Below, one piece after another: positions 14,109-20,586 of a stretch of DNA of 44,612 bases. Each line of letters opens with the position of its first letter. Position 1 is the stretch's first letter. The notes beneath the pieces are model-generated. The model was not told the DNA's origin. It searched no databases and saw only the letters and a program-made list of their open reading frames with translations. This DNA is from a virus. The stretch is from the IMG/VR virus record IMGVR_UViG_3300000651_000001, positions 1 to 44,612 of that record. One strand, 5' to 3'. The position numbers and the translations under genes are program-made.

Positions 14109-14539
14109 CACTGCACCTGCTTTGTGGGTGGTTCAAACAGTGGGCAGGCTGGGCTGCTGCACTTCCGGTTCTGCAGCCAGTGGTCCAGCAAGAAGTGCAG
14201 GGCCTGCCCTTGGGTGATGCCCTTGGCTTCCGGGCCAAACTGGAAGACCAATTCCACCACCAGATCTTCCAGTGGTTCAGTGCAGCTGTCCCTGCAGTCA
14301 GGGCACACCATCACATTCAGAACATCTGCCAAGTTGGCGAACAGTTCTGACTGGGCCTGCAGGGCCAACTTGAAAAACAGCACTGCTGATTTCAGGTCTG
14401 CAGGGGTGTCATGTGTCGAGTGGTCAACAGCTTGGGTGGGCCTGAAAAATAAATGCTGTTCAGGATGGACTAGGTGCAGCCCGGTTTTGGGTTTTTCCCC
14501 GGATAAACGTTTTTCAAGATCTTTGGCCTTGCGCGACAT
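14108..14539 (-). CDS. Hypothetical cysteine-containing protein (143 aa)
   Basis: It begins MSRKAKDLEKRLSGEKPKTG. A helical middle (LKSAVLFFKLALQAQSELFA) leads to CPDCRDSC and, near the end, NRKCSSPACPLF, two possible metal-binding clusters. It is the first clear gene of the leftward recombination operon, starting just after a weak hairpin terminator. One copy of the integrase-adjacent repeat (14446-14461) lies inside it. Confidence 0.65.
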   Translation of the reverse strand: MSRKAKDLEKRLSGEKPKTGLHLVHPEQHLFFRPTQAVDHSTHDTPADLKSAVLFFKLALQAQSELFANLADVLNVMVCPDCRDSCTEPLEDLVVELVFQFGPEAKGITQGQALHFLLDHWLQNRKCSSPACPLFEPPTKQVQ

Positions 14540-14710
14540 ATGAAAACCCCAGTGTTTTTGCTGGGATGATCACAATTCTGGGGTTTTGTCTGGGCCTGAT
14601 CTTGAAAGCCATTCTTCTGGAATAAATGGCTGTCAGAAAAAGTCTGCCCAAAATAAACGCTGTTCAGCTTCAAGCCTTCCCAAACCCTGCTAGGAAAATT
14701 AAATGCTGTC
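14446..14710. repeat. Four dispersed copies of a 16-bp repeat beside integrase
   Basis: Plus-strand copies: AAAATAAATGCTGTTC (14446-14461), GGAATAAATGGCTGTC (14619-14634), AAAATAAACGCTGTTC (14650-14665) and AAAATTAAATGCTGTC (14695-14710). All share AATAAA or ATTAAA followed by GCTGT and have the same orientation. Three lie within 92 bases immediately downstream of the integrase gene, where an attP arm region would be expected. Binding by integrase, a repressor or a replication protein are all possible. Confidence 0.65.
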
Positions 14711-14754
14711 TGCTGTTCAGATCTGTGATCATCCCTTGCATTGGTGTTGGCCAT
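14470..14754 (-). CDS. Doubtful open frame over the repeat region
   Basis: ATG 14754 has GGGAG four bases upstream and the frame runs 94 codons (MANTNARDDHRSEQQTAFNF...). However, it crosses a hairpin, overlaps the next gene by 70 bases, and much of it is dictated by the 16-bp repeats. No family is recognised. It may be a real small gene or simply an open frame across an attachment or control region. Confidence 0.3.
   Translation of the reverse strand: MANTNARDDHRSEQQTAFNFPSRVWEGLKLNSVYFGQTFSDSHLFQKNGFQDQAQTKPQNCDHPSKNTGVFICRARPKILKNVYPGKNPKPGCT
14542..14565 (-). terminator. Weak hairpin terminator
   Basis: CCCAG and CTGGG (plus one wobble pair) enclose an 8-base A-rich loop and are followed on the minus strand by GTTTTC. 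It lies between the integrase region and the recombination operon. The stem is short, so termination would be partial. Confidence 0.4.
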
Positions 14755-14793
14755 CCTGCTCCCACTGGAATCTTCTGTCAATAAGGTTTGCAG

Positions 14794-16218
14794 CTAACTG
14801 ACCTTGCGAAACTTGCCAGGATTTTGCACATTTTTCACAGGGGCGCGTTGCTTCTTCTGTCGCCCTAACTGCAATTGCAGCTGGGCAATCTGTTCCTTCA
14901 GTGCTCTGACATCATCCAGTGATTCTTCTTGCACTGCTTCATCTTCAGCCAGCACAGCTGAAGCCTTCAGCAGTTCATGCTTCCGGGCATGGCCATAACG
15001 TTCTTTCATGTCTGGCCTGATCCAGCCTGCTTGGTGTTCTGCAGTCCGTTCACCAAGTCTGGAATCTTCCAGCAGTCGAGTGATGGCATGGTGCCTGAAA
15101 TCATACGTTCTGAAGTTCTCAATTCCTGCCATGGCCAGAATGCCCTTCATGGCAGTCTTATAGTGGATCTGTGGCCTGCAAGGATTGATGATCAGATCCT
15201 TGGGGTGTCCGGGCATCAGGTAGTGATTGGGCTTGGTGCAGCCCAGCTTCTTGGCCCGTTCCACCAGTCGCTGCATGGCCCAGAGTGCATCCCCATTCAG
15301 GTAGATGGTCCGTGCCCTTGTTCTTCTCTTGGCACCCCGTCTGGGAATTTCAAACCTTGGATTCTTGTCATTCAGGTAGATGTCACCCAGCTGCAGGCTA
15401 AGAAGTTCAGCAGGGCCTGCCGTGGTCTTCATGGAAATCAGGCCACAGCATGCAGCCACTTCAAAGCCTGATCTTTCTGTGGCCAGTTCACGGAACAGTG
15501 CCACCAGCCTTGTGGCTTCTTCCGGTGTCAATGCCCTTCCGGGCAGTTTCACGTTTCTGGGTCTGGGTAGTTTCTTGTAGAAGTCAGACATGTCCTTCCA
15601 GCAGCCTGCCTTCTTCAGCATCATCCGGAGCAGACCACATTCATGATTGATGCCTGCCCACCTTGCATCAGTGTCACCGTTCTGACGGTGCTTCCTGTAT
15701 TGGCAGATGTGGTCAAAGGTGATGGACTTCACCTTGGTGTCCTTGAAGTAGTTCCGCAGTGGCCTCAGATAACGTTCGTAGTTGGTGATGCTGTTGGGTG
15801 CCAGCCCTTGGGTGTGCTGACTGAACCAATAATCAGCAGCAGCGTTGAAGGGCATGGCTGCAAAATTCGGTGTTGGTGCCAAAGTGTTTTCCGTTTCTAC
15901 TGGCAGCACCGGATCTGTGGAAGGAACTTCTTCCTGCTTCTGCTCTGACTTTTTATCCCCATGATCCGGTGATGACAGATTATGGGTTTTATCCTGCAGT
16001 GACAATTCTACCTGTTCATTACGATTTTTCAAGGATGGCCTTCCTTTCACACACTGGTTCCGGGGGAACTTGCACAGATCCCAGATCCAGCCCCTGTGAC
16101 GAAAGGCAGGCCCTGAAGACGCTGGCCAGTCCGCAATTGCTTTCAGTTGCAGATTGTGATCAGTGGTGGATGAAAGGTTCTTCTGCCAGATGCCCCGCGT
16201 GACGGAACAGGGGATCAT
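14794..16218 (-). CDS. int: Tyrosine-type integrase
   Basis: 474 residues in the longest frame from ATG 16218; the first 120 or so are low-complexity and the true start may be later. FNAAADYWFSQHTQGLAPNSITNYERYLRPL is the SAM-like core-binding domain. In the catalytic domain, box II is YDFRHHAITRLL (R375, with Tyr in place of the usual His), the next position is GWI (W399 for His), and the nucleophile is Y408 in KERYGH. Box I reads TTAGPAELLSL, without the expected Arg. A coiled coil (LKEQIAQLQLQLG) ends the protein. It should catalyse site-specific integration and implies a temperate lifestyle. Confidence 0.85.
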   Translation of the reverse strand: MIPCSVTRGIWQKNLSSTTDHNLQLKAIADWPASSGPAFRHRGWIWDLCKFPRNQCVKGRPSLKNRNEQVELSLQDKTHNLSSPDHGDKKSEQKQEEVPSTDPVLPVETENTLAPTPNFAAMPFNAAADYWFSQHTQGLAPNSITNYERYLRPLRNYFKDTKVKSITFDHICQYRKHRQNGDTDARWAGINHECGLLRMMLKKAGCWKDMSDFYKKLPRPRNVKLPGRALTPEEATRLVALFRELATERSGFEVAACCGLISMKTTAGPAELLSLQLGDIYLNDKNPRFEIPRRGAKRRTRARTIYLNGDALWAMQRLVERAKKLGCTKPNHYLMPGHPKDLIINPCRPQIHYKTAMKGILAMAGIENFRTYDFRHHAITRLLEDSRLGERTAEHQAGWIRPDMKERYGHARKHELLKASAVLAEDEAVQEESLDDVRALKEQIAQLQLQLGRQKKQRAPVKNVQNPGKFRKVS

Positions 16219-16406
16219 TCAACCTGCAGAAGTGCAAGCCATGCCCAGATGCTATGGCCTGCCAAGGTGCTACTGTGTTCACTGTGTTGGCCTCACTTCT
16301 TTGGGGGATGCAACCAGCGAACGGTGTCAGACTCTAGACCCGCACCCTGTGGAAGGTCAACCTGTTTTTTCTGACAGTTTGTAAAATTGTGTTACGAATT
16401 TTTCCC

Positions 16407-16679
16407 ATGCCTCACAACTGCTCACAGGGCCAGCATCATCATCAGTGCGGCATTGAAGGAAGGCACAGCCAGTGCCTGTGTGTGCTGTGTGGTGCAGTCT
16501 ACAGAAACAAGGACCACAAGCTGGCTGTGATGAAAGACTGGCTTTTGTTCGCTGCAGCACAGATCTGCTTTGGCATTGCAGTGGCTGGATTGTTCTGGGC
16601 AATCACTGACAGTGGCTGGGTGGCCCTGTGTGCTGCAGTGGCTTTCTGGATGGGAATGCTGGCAAGCAGCTGGATCTAG
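16407..16679 (+). CDS. Membrane protein with Cys/His-rich N terminus (90 aa)
   Basis: From ATG 16407 the product has HNCSQGQHHHQCGIEGRHSQ and CLCVLCGAVYR, a possible zinc site, and then two hydrophobic segments (LLFAAAQICFGIAVAGLFWAI and WVALCAAVAFWMGMLASSW). A shorter version from ATG 16530 would be the two membrane spans alone and would resemble the protein at 5753-5920. No ribosome site supports either start. It is a plus-strand gene divergent from the integrase, in a lysogeny-switch position. Confidence 0.55.
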   Translation: MPHNCSQGQHHHQCGIEGRHSQCLCVLCGAVYRNKDHKLAVMKDWLLFAAAQICFGIAVAGLFWAITDSGWVALCAAVAFWMGMLASSWI

Positions 16680-16903
16680 CCTGCCAGGATTTCACAGTTT
16701 CTGACCCTTCGGTATTCCTTGATTTCATCGGGTGATGCATGCTGGTGCAGCAGGTCCAGTGCTACTTCCCTGCTGATGTGTCCAGCTTTGTAGAACATGG
16801 CAAGGCAATCAATGAAGCCAAAGCACTCCCCCAGTCTGGCTCTGGCAGACAAGTTCCGCCACACCGTCTTCATCCCTTCACGTCTTTGCTGGATGCTGCC
16901 CAT
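16676..16903 (-). CDS. Small hypothetical protein (75 aa), possible leaderless start
   Basis: The ATG at 16903 lies about 7 bases after a good -10 box (CATAAT), so the message may be nearly leaderless; an internal ATG at 16873 is the alternative. The sequence MGSIQQRREGMKTVWRNLSA, ECFGFIDCLAMFYKAGHISR and EVALDLLHQHASPDEIKEYR is all-helical and might contain a helix-turn-helix. It converges on the plus-strand membrane gene with stops overlapping. A regulator is possible; no family is recognised. Confidence 0.5.
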   Translation of the reverse strand: MGSIQQRREGMKTVWRNLSARARLGECFGFIDCLAMFYKAGHISREVALDLLHQHASPDEIKEYRRVRNCEILAG

Positions 16904-16909
16904 GCACTG

Positions 16910-16939
16910 ATTATGGGGCAGGTTTCAGTTCACTTGCAA
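16910..16939 (-). promoter_or_regulatory. Candidate promoter of the 16903 gene
   Basis: Minus strand TTGCAA (16939-16934), 18 bases, then CATAAT (16915-16910), five of six to the -10 consensus. TTGCAA is palindromic and could also serve as the -35 of a weaker rightward promoter for the gene at 16979. Confidence 0.4.
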
Positions 16940-16978
16940 CGCCAACATGTGCCACAAGATCAGAAAAGGAATGTATTC

Positions 16979-17338
16979 ATGGAAAAGAAACAATGGATGG
17001 AACTGACACAGAAGCCATGGTGGGAAGAACAGTGGGAATCACAGGAAGCAGTGATTGATCAGGCCAAGAAGTTTTATCCGGAAGATCAGGTGCAGAAGGC
17101 TGTGAACGTTCTGAACTATCTTGGGGAAATGGCACTGGAAGGGCCAAGGCAGCTGCACATCCTGACCCTTGCCATTCACCTGCTTCTGGCCAGCAGCAAG
17201 AAACTACTGAAGACAGATGATCTGGCTTTGTATGATGTCGCCCGGAAGACCTGTCATGATCTGGGCATGCCATGGGTGGACCCAAGGACGGGCATCACCT
17301 ATGACCCACCCAAGAAAAGGAAGCCCGGAAGGGATTAG
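16979..17338 (+). CDS. Hypothetical protein (119 aa)
   Basis: ATG 16979 has AAAAGGA about 8 bases upstream; the longer frame from 16739 lies over a minus-strand gene and is rejected. The product (MEKKQWMELTQKPWWEEQW...) is mostly helical, with KAVNVLNYLGEMALEGPRQL and LTLAIHLLLASSKKLL, and a basic end PPKKRKPGRD. No family is recognised. It is one of the few rightward genes, diverging from the gene at 16903; such pairs often belong to the lysogeny switch, but nothing in the sequence proves it. Confidence 0.65.
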   Translation: MEKKQWMELTQKPWWEEQWESQEAVIDQAKKFYPEDQVQKAVNVLNYLGEMALEGPRQLHILTLAIHLLLASSKKLLKTDDLALYDVARKTCHDLGMPWVDPRTGITYDPPKKRKPGRD

Positions 17339-17463
17339 GGCTTCAAGGTGTCACAGCAGGGTTTCACCTGACTTCTGGCACAGGGCACAGAGCACTGTGA
17401 AGCACAGGGAACATCCAGAAGCCTGCCTGCCGCCCCAAGAGCGTGGAATGATGCTGTGACTTT

Positions 17464-19170
17464 TTAGGGCTGATCTGTTTCAGGGCCTTCCTGCACACCA
17501 GCAGACTGGGGCAGACCACTCTGGATCTGCTTCAGGTTCGGCCCAGCAGTCTTGGTCACAGTGTTGCCATCAGGCCAGATGATGTTCTTCCCTGCTTCCT
17601 GAGCGAATACCACATTGCCAGTAAAGGATGACTGCCCGGTGAAGCAGGTTTTCCATGTGTCGTTGTAATCCGTGACATGGCCAGTGGCACAATTGTTGGC
17701 ACCACCACCCACTGACCACACTGGATAGGTTCCAGAGTGGAAGACATTATTGGTGAACTGGAAATTTTCAATCTGCTTGATGCCCACAGTGTTGGCTGGT
17801 GGTCCACCAATCAGCAGGAAGCCATAGCCACCAGCCCTTGGCAGATAGCTGGGGGACACCTGCAGCTGGTTCCCATCAATCAGCACATCATGCAGCACAG
17901 GCAGATCCTGCACTGCTGGGTCATATCCGGAAGACACCTGCTGCAGCCAGTGGCCACACTGATCACAAGTTGGGTATTGCAGTTCATCCACCAGATTGTT
18001 CCTGACAGTCCACCTGCCACCATCCTTGGCCCACTTGGCACCGGATGCCTCTGGCACCACTGCCAGCTGCCATGCCTCACCCACTTTGCTGATGTGGTTA
18101 TTTCTAAAGGTGACATCCAGCACAGCACACACCGGGCACTTCCCACCCTGATTCTTGGGAGTGAGTAACAGGCCATACCCAATCTGGCTGAAGCCACCCC
18201 AGCTGCCCCTCAAATTATTGTTTTCGATCAAGACCCTTTGGGCATTCTTCAGTTCAAACAGATTCTTGACAATGAATGCTTTCCCCTTCACCGGATTGTA
18301 GGAAGGGTCTGCCCGGTTCCATGAATCAGGCTTGGTCATGTCATTCTTCCTGACAGTGATGTCCACCGGAGTGAAGGCAGCACCACCACCACCAAACAGA
18401 ACTGTTTCAGCCCCAGCTTCCAATCCATTGTCTTCAATCTTGAAGTTCCCATCCTGCTGCAGCGTGGACATGCCACCAGCAATGGCTTGGCTGTCAGTGC
18501 AGCTGCCCATCTGCAGGCAGTGAAATTCAAACAGCTGGGACTGGACCACAGCAATGTCACTGGTGTTATTCAGCAGGATGCCTCTGACAGTTTCATCCAG
18601 TGGTGTGCCATGGATGCACACCCGGTCAAAGATCACATGGTGGGCACGAAGTGGGGCCTGTGATGGGACTACCAAGTTGTAGATGGTGCCACTGCCCACA
18701 GTCCTTGTGATATTGAAGCCAATCAATCTGACATAGGCGCCACCCTGCACTGATGCAGCAGAACTGTTGATGGTGATGGTGGGCAGCAGGGCACACTGCT
18801 GTCTGGTGATCCGGGTGCCTTCAGTCGGCAGTGGGCCAGCAGTCTGGATCAAGATCCAGTTCTGCTGGGTGCAGTCCGTCCTGGTGGGCAGCTTCAGTGT
18901 GCCTGTGTACTTGTTCGCTGCATCCACCATGTAGTTATCACCACACTGGGCAGTGCTGATGGCAGTCTGCAGATTGTCTGTGGCAGTCACCTTCTTCACC
19001 GGATTGCCTGCAGGGGTGTCAGTCATGGCTGTGGCCATCACCGTTCTGGGCAATTCAGCTGGGCCATCAAAGCCAGCTTTGGGTGTGGAGTCTGGTGCTG
19101 GTTCGTTCTTCTTGCAGCTGGTGAACAGGAGCAGTGAACAGAGCAGGGCAAACTTCAGGAAGGTTTTCAT
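17464..19170 (-). CDS. Beta-helix lipoprotein, Acidobacteriota type
   Basis: 568 residues from ATG 19170 with CGGAG upstream. A lipoprotein signal (MKTFLKFALLCSLLLFTSC, Cys19) is followed by a Pro/Lys linker and a right-handed parallel beta-helix: LQTAISTAQCGDNYMVDAAN, ADHVIFDRV-type rungs (HHVIFDRVCIHGTPLDETVR), VKNLFELKNAQRVLIENNNL, SWGGFSQIGYGLLLTPKNQ, YPVWSVGGG. I know this sequence type as an abundant secreted family of Acidobacteriota, with unknown carbohydrate-related roles. It stands alone after a strong terminator, as a moron gene would, and may alter the lysogen's surface. No pectate-lyase catalytic set is evident. Confidence 0.85.
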   Translation of the reverse strand: MKTFLKFALLCSLLLFTSCKKNEPAPDSTPKAGFDGPAELPRTVMATAMTDTPAGNPVKKVTATDNLQTAISTAQCGDNYMVDAANKYTGTLKLPTRTDCTQQNWILIQTAGPLPTEGTRITRQQCALLPTITINSSAASVQGGAYVRLIGFNITRTVGSGTIYNLVVPSQAPLRAHHVIFDRVCIHGTPLDETVRGILLNNTSDIAVVQSQLFEFHCLQMGSCTDSQAIAGGMSTLQQDGNFKIEDNGLEAGAETVLFGGGGAAFTPVDITVRKNDMTKPDSWNRADPSYNPVKGKAFIVKNLFELKNAQRVLIENNNLRGSWGGFSQIGYGLLLTPKNQGGKCPVCAVLDVTFRNNHISKVGEAWQLAVVPEASGAKWAKDGGRWTVRNNLVDELQYPTCDQCGHWLQQVSSGYDPAVQDLPVLHDVLIDGNQLQVSPSYLPRAGGYGFLLIGGPPANTVGIKQIENFQFTNNVFHSGTYPVWSVGGGANNCATGHVTDYNDTWKTCFTGQSSFTGNVVFAQEAGKNIIWPDGNTVTKTAGPNLKQIQSGLPQSAGVQEGPETDQP

Positions 19171-19214
19171 GGTGTGTGCTCCGGTGCTAAACTGTCTCAG
19201 CTTCCATTGTGAGA

Positions 19215-19260
19215 GAAAAAACAGCCACAGCATCTTTCCGGGGGGAATGTGCTGTGGCTG
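19215..19260 (-). terminator. Strong rho-independent terminator
   Basis: A perfect 11-bp stem, CAGCCACAGCA (19222-19232) with TGCTGTGGCTG (19250-19260), has a 17-base loop and is followed on the minus strand by TTTTTTCTC. It ends the transcript of the gene at 19268 and isolates the beta-helix gene downstream. Confidence 0.9.
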
Positions 19261-19267
19261 TGATGTT

Positions 19268-19693
19268 CTAGGCTGCAGCTGCTTTCCTTCTGGCCAGCCT
19301 TGCCTTCTTCAGTGCGGCTCTGGCCTTCTGCTTCCAGTTGGGGTCTTTCATGAATCCGGGCAGCTGGCCAGATTCCTTCATGGCCTTGGCTCTGGCCCTG
19401 CTGGAATTGGTTCTGGCTCGGGCTGTCAGTGAATCCTTCTGCCGTGCAATGCAGTTGCTGACCTTGGGTGGCAGGATGATCCGTTTCACTCCATCCACAT
19501 CCACAAACTTGATGATGATGGAATCACCTTCTTCAGTTCTCACAGTCTGAATGATGAAGGTTTCAGCTTCCCCGGTGGTCTTCTCAACTTCTTCCATGGT
19601 GGTGGGTTTGGTTCTCAGGCTGTTCCCATCCAGAAGACCACCCACTGCCTTGTCAAACTTACTAATTGTCTTGTAACCATTCTGCTGTTCCAT
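19268..19693 (-). CDS. Conserved small protein with basic C terminus (141 aa)
   Basis: ATG 19693 with AAAGGAG about 11 bases upstream. FIIQTVRTEEGDSIIIKFVD is followed by IILPPKVSNCIARQKDSLTA and then SGQLPGFMKDPNWKQKARAALKKARLARRKAAAA. The VRTEEG...LPPKVxxxIARQxDxL...PGFM pattern is familiar from many short hypothetical proteins in Acidobacteriota, proteobacteria and their phages; DNA binding is suspected because of the Arg/Lys-rich end. It is a single-gene unit with its own candidate promoter and terminator. Confidence 0.75.
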   Translation of the reverse strand: MEQQNGYKTISKFDKAVGGLLDGNSLRTKPTTMEEVEKTTGEAETFIIQTVRTEEGDSIIIKFVDVDGVKRIILPPKVSNCIARQKDSLTARARTNSSRARAKAMKESGQLPGFMKDPNWKQKARAALKKARLARRKAAAA

Positions 19694-19722
19694 TGTGGTG
19701 GCTGCTCCTTTGCAGCTGACCC

Positions 19723-19731
19723 ATACTAGCA
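19723..19731 (-). promoter_or_regulatory. Candidate extended -10 promoter
   Basis: Minus-strand TGCTAGTAT (TGn plus TAGTAT) lies about 30 bases before ATG 19693, with no convincing -35. It fits a promoter for the gene at 19268-19693, which follows a 224-base gap. Confidence 0.35.
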
Positions 19732-19829
19732 AACGGCATCTTGGGATCAGTCAGGAAACAGCCTTCACGTATTCATCTTAGTCAGTGTTCATGCGGGTTT
19801 AACTTTGTTGTTGACATGATTATTACTGG

Positions 19830-19850
19830 GGCAAAAGCATGACTTTCGCC
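19830..19850. other. Imperfect hairpin in intergenic region
   Basis: GGCAAAAG and CTTTCGCC form 8-bp arms with one mismatch around a 5-base loop. It lies between the glycosyltransferase stop (19918) and the gene starting at 19693. No U-run follows. Confidence 0.3.
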
Positions 19851-19904
19851 ATTCCTTCACAGACTAAGTTCCTGCACTGCAACACTTGTAAGTCAGCTTT
19901 TGCC

Positions 19905-19913
19905 TGTGGATAA
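19905..19913 (-). promoter_or_regulatory. Perfect DnaA box
   Basis: Minus-strand TTATCCACA matches the DnaA box consensus exactly. It lies in the largest non-coding gap of the accessory region. One box can occur by chance, but the genome encodes no recognised initiator, so host DnaA could act here. Confidence 0.4.
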
Positions 19914-19917
19914 CTGC

Positions 19918-20586
19918 TCACAGGAAACTGTTCCGATGGCAGGCATACATCCATTCTTCTGAGTAGTTGCCAGTGCCCTGACTCAGATGGGTGGTGGCAG
20001 ATCCTTGGAACAGGTGCCTGCCATGCTTCTGGAATCTGGGATCATGGAACAGTGGGATGCCTGCATAGGCCAGAATGGTGCCATAGCCAAGATCATCAGC
20101 CCAGTGTGGGAAGGCTGTGAAGTTACTTTGCAGGATGGCATGCATGGCCTTGGCACTTAGCCAGATCCCCGCACCACCAGAGGCATACTCTGCAAGGCCC
20201 TTGCCATCGAATTCAATTGGCACCAAGTGGGCCTGCTCACCACCACAGGTCCGGTGCCCTGCATAGTCATGGGCCAGCAGCTGCCCATCCAGCAGCCTTG
20301 ACAGATTGCAGTATGTGTCCCTGTAGCAGAGGAAAATGAAATCAAAGCCCAGCAGCAGACCATGCTTGAACAGTTCCCTGCACTTTTCATATAGGTGGTT
20401 GTAATCATCCGGGGCATTCATCACCAGTTCATCATCTTTGGGATCTTTGAAGCCCACACCTGCAAAGAAGACATGGGGAATGCCTTGGCCTTTCAGCCAT
20501 GTGTCCCTGATGGCCTGATGGGTGTGTCTGTCTGCATTGCAGCTGCAGATGGCAATCAGCACACTAGGTGATTTCAACTGACCCAT
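19918..20586 (-). CDS. GT31-like glycosyltransferase with degenerate DxD
   Basis: 222 residues from ATG 20586, chosen because its N terminus then aligns with the neighbouring enzyme. VLIAICSCNADRHTHQAIRD, APDDYNHLYEKCRELFKHG, YASGGAGIWLSAKAMHAIL and HWADDLGYGTILAYAGIPLF match the galactosyltransferase (GT31-like) half of the gene upstream, so the two are paralogues. Where the neighbour has FKSDDDSY, this one has FLCYRDTY (about residues 85-92), losing two of three metal-binding Asp. It may be inactive, use another metal site, or partner the larger enzyme. Confidence 0.75.
   Translation of the reverse strand: MGQLKSPSVLIAICSCNADRHTHQAIRDTWLKGQGIPHVFFAGVGFKDPKDDELVMNAPDDYNHLYEKCRELFKHGLLLGFDFIFLCYRDTYCNLSRLLDGQLLAHDYAGHRTCGGEQAHLVPIEFDGKGLAEYASGGAGIWLSAKAMHAILQSNFTAFPHWADDLGYGTILAYAGIPLFHDPRFQKHGRHLFQGSATTHLSQGTGNYSEEWMYACHRNSFL

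Noticed and set aside
16319-16375. Sequence resembling a tRNA anticodon arm (CAGACTCTAGACCCG) between integrase and the plus-strand gene
   Set aside because: The putative stem does not pair and no T-arm (GGTTCGA) follows, so neither a tRNA nor a tRNA-derived attachment site is supported.
16357-16602. Minus-strand frame of 81 codons upstream of the integrase
   Set aside because: It is opposite the Cys/His-rich membrane gene, lacks a ribosome site and has no recognisable domain.
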